From NCBI GenBank assembly GCA_017883345.1, contig JADGNT010000296.1, forward strand, positions 1 through 6,514: a stretch of DNA of 6,514 nucleotides, written 5' to 3'. This DNA is from Candidatus Solibacter sp. Lineage in GTDB: Bacteria > Acidobacteriota > Terriglobia > Bryobacterales > Bryobacteraceae. The position numbers were made by a program, and so were the translations under genes. How positions within the stretch are numbered: the stretch's first letter is position 1; every line of letters begins with the position of its first letter. Shown in pieces: positions 4,843 to 6,514 of the stretch. The notes under the pieces were generated by a model that had not been told where the DNA came from, did not search any database, and saw nothing but the letters and a program-made list of their open reading frames with translations.

Positions 4843-6513
4843 ATGCTGCTCGAACTGGTGGTGGAAAACTACGCGGTGGTGGAGCGGTTGCGCGTCCATT
4901 TTCATGCGGGGCTGAATCTGCTGACCGGCGAGACCGGGAGCGGGAAATCGATCGTGGTGGATGCGCTGGGACTGCTGCTGGGCGGGCGGGCGTCGGCGGA
5001 AATGATTCGTACCGGGGAGGCGCGGGCGCGGGTTGCGGGGATCTTTGAGGTGCGCGATCAGGCGGCCGTGCGGAAGCTGCTGGAACCTGCCGGCTTGGAA
5101 GTGGAGGACGGGGAACTGCTGATCGAGCGCGAGATTCTGGCGAGCGGGAAATCGCGGGCGTTTGTGGGCAGCCGTCCGGTGGCCGTGGCGCTCTTAAAGG
5201 ATCTGGCGCCCTTCCTGGGGGATATTCACGGACAACACGATCAGCAGCTTTTGTTCTCGAGCGAGGCGCAGCGCGACATGCTGGACGCGTTTGCGGGAAA
5301 TCGCGACCTGCTGGACTCTCTGGCGCGGCTCTATCGGGAGTGGCGGGCGGCGGCGGCGGAGTTGGAGGAACTGGAGCGCAACGAGCAGGAGAAGCTGCGG
5401 CTGCTGGATTTGTGGAGTTTCCAACGCCAGGAAATCGAGAGCGCTCAGCTAGAGCCGGACGAGGACGCGCGACTGGAGAACGAGCGCAGGGTGCTGCAGA
5501 ACGTCCAGAAACTACAGGAAAGCGCGGGCACGGCGTACGATGCGGTGTACGAGAGTCCGCAATCGGCCGTGGCGTTGGCGCACATTGCGTCCAAGCGGGT
5601 GGAGGAGTTGTGCCGCATCGATGCCACCCTGGATGGATTGCGCGAGCACCTGAAATCGGCCGAATTGAGCTTGCAGGAAGCTGCGTACGCGCTGCGCGAT
5701 TATTTGTCGGGGCTGGAGGCGAATCCGGCGCGGTTGGAAGAGGTCGAGACCCGGCTGGAAGCGATCGCACGGCTCAAGCGGAAGTACGGGCACTCGATTG
5801 CGGAGATCCTGGCGTTCCTGGAGGAAGTGCGCGGGCAGATTGCGGGCGTGGAGTCCGCCGGCGAGCGCATGGAGGCGTTGCGCCAGGAGCGCAAGCGCCT
5901 GGCGGCGGAGTTCGAGAAGCTGGCGGGCGCATTGACGGAAGCGCGCACTCTGGCGGCGCGGCGGCTGGAGAAACGGGTCGAGGCGGAGCTGGCGCAACTG
6001 GCCATGGAGCGGACCGTGTTCCGCGTGGCGATGGCGGAGGCGGCGTGGTCCCCGGCGGGGGCGGACCGGGTGGAGTTCCTGGTGTCGCCGAATCTGGGCG
6101 AGGAGCCGCGGGCGCTGGAGAAGGTGGCCTCGGGCGGCGAGATTTCACGCATCGCGCTGGCGCTGAAGACGTGCCTGCCAGGACCGAAGACCAGCGTCGT
6201 GCGCACCCTGGTATTCGACGAAGTCGACGCGGGCGTGGGCGGCAGCGCGGCGGAAGGAGTCGGACGGCGCCTGAAGAAGCTGGCGGCGGCCAACCAGGTG
6301 CTGTGCGTGACCCATCTGCCGCAGATCGCCTCGTTCGCGGACCATCATTACCGGGTGGAAAAGCAGGAATCGGGCGGCCGGACGGTGGCCGTCGTCGAGG
6401 AACTGGACGCGTCGGCGCGGACCCGCGAAGTGGGGCGCATGTTGAGCGGGCAGAAGCTCACGCCCGAAGCGCTCAAGAATGCGGAGCAGCTCATCAAGCT
6501 GAGCGTGGGGTAA
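4843..6513 (+). CDS. recN: RecN, SMC-like DNA repair ATPase
   Basis: RecN is a cytoplasmic SMC-family ATPase that acts early at double-strand breaks and supports RecA-dependent recombination. The 556-residue product is full length (E. coli 553). Residues 1-20 match the usual RecN start (MLLELVVENYAVVERL). Walker A GETGSGKS is at 29-36 and the Q-loop region DIHGQHDQQ is near 127-135. A long coiled-coil segment runs from about 155 to 375, with the central RecN pattern ANPARLEEVETRLEAIARLK near 294-313. The ABC signature SGGE is at 430-433, Walker B VFDEVDAGVGG at 457-467, and the switch His491 sits in CVTHLPQIASFAD. No key residue is missing. The start is forced: the last in-frame stop upstream is TGA at 4783, and no ATG, GTG or TTG lies in frame between it and 4843. 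No Shine-Dalgarno precedes it. Divergent from the tol-pal operon. I see no recognisable LexA box upstream. Ends with TAA one base before the window edge. Confidence 0.97.
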   Translation: MLLELVVENYAVVERLRVHFHAGLNLLTGETGSGKSIVVDALGLLLGGRASAEMIRTGEARARVAGIFEVRDQAAVRKLLEPAGLEVEDGELLIEREILASGKSRAFVGSRPVAVALLKDLAPFLGDIHGQHDQQLLFSSEAQRDMLDAFAGNRDLLDSLARLYREWRAAAAELEELERNEQEKLRLLDLWSFQRQEIESAQLEPDEDARLENERRVLQNVQKLQESAGTAYDAVYESPQSAVALAHIASKRVEELCRIDATLDGLREHLKSAELSLQEAAYALRDYLSGLEANPARLEEVETRLEAIARLKRKYGHSIAEILAFLEEVRGQIAGVESAGERMEALRQERKRLAAEFEKLAGALTEARTLAARRLEKRVEAELAQLAMERTVFRVAMAEAAWSPAGADRVEFLVSPNLGEEPRALEKVASGGEISRIALALKTCLPGPKTSVVRTLVFDEVDAGVGGSAAEGVGRRLKKLAAANQVLCVTHLPQIASFADHHYRVEKQESGGRTVAVVEELDASARTREVGRMLSGQKLTPEALKNAEQLIKLSVG

Positions 6514-6514
6514 G

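Larger units (their letters stand above)
4753..4869. repeat. Tandem duplication, downstream unit, joined to the functional recN start
   Basis: Second copy of the unit described at 4607-4752, about 26 bp shorter. It contains a hairpin GTAGCCT-TTC-AGGCTGC (4764-4780, with one T-G pair), the CCCCA-TTCG-TGGGG hairpin (4786-4799), a pyrimidine-rich tail (ATTCTTCTTTC), TATAAT (4828-4833) and the true recN start. Similarity to the first copy stops at 4869, nine codons into recN. Junctions are abrupt, without a target-site duplication or transposase, which fits a local tandem duplication. Confidence 0.88.

Noticed and set aside
4607..4869. CRISPR array or insertion sequence
   Set aside because: There are only two adjacent units, no regular spacers, no terminal inverted repeats and no transposase. 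It is better explained as a local tandem duplication of palindromic intergenic DNA.
4687..4905. 72-codon minus-strand frame with an internal protein repeat (FEQHSMPIITSGA twice)
   Set aside because: The repeat is the antisense translation of the DNA tandem duplication around the recN start, not a repeat protein.
4772..5770. 332-codon minus-strand open frame opposite recN
   Set aside because: The product is Pro/Arg/Ala/Ser-rich, as expected from the complement of GC-rich recN codons. RecN on the plus strand has complete ATPase motifs.

Overview
The window carries an envelope-maintenance operon on the minus strand and a DNA-repair gene on the plus strand, separated by an unusual repeat-filled divergent intergenic region. 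The DNA is GC-rich. Protein style points to a Gram-negative outer-membrane bacterium, most likely an Acidobacteriota member of the Bryobacterales/Solibacter type. That assignment is inference from gene order, the Ig-like Pal, the short TonB-like TolA and the repeat style; no 16S or other marker gene is present.

Minus strand, in order of transcription: tolQ (about 4566 to 3850), tolR (3846 to 3406), a TonB/TolA-type transducer (3406 to 2612), tolB (2601 to 1198), pal (1176 to 388) and the first 105 codons of a cpoB/ybgF-like gene (315 to the window edge). Spacing is tight: 3 nt between tolQ and tolR, a 1-nt TAATG overlap between tolR and tolA, 10 nt between tolA and tolB, 21 nt between tolB and pal. 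This is the canonical tol-pal order without ybgC in front. TolQ and TolR form the proton-driven inner-membrane motor. The TolA-like protein carries its energy across the periplasm to TolB and Pal. Pal ties the outer membrane to peptidoglycan, and the CpoB-like protein probably links this to wall synthesis. Lineage-type oddities are an Ig-like domain inserted in Pal, a proline/glutamine-rich insert in TolB, and a short TolA without the long helical stalk. Only the pal-cpoB gap (316-387) holds a strong stem-loop.

Plus strand: a complete recN (4843-6513), a 556-residue SMC-like repair ATPase with all nucleotide-binding motifs intact. It has no Shine-Dalgarno sequence, and a perfect TATAAT ends 9 nt before its ATG, so the message is probably leaderless or nearly so.

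Intergenic region 4567-4842: an imperfect tandem duplication (about 4607-4752 and 4753-4869) in which each unit holds small palindromes, a CCCCA-TTCG-TGGGG hairpin, a TATAAT box and the first nine codons of recN. The upstream copy therefore has its own promoter-like box and a 14-codon mini-ORF whose first nine residues equal those of RecN. This is the most unusual part of the window. It may be simple duplication debris or a two-promoter leader arrangement for recN. I see no evidence of a wholly new multi-gene system.
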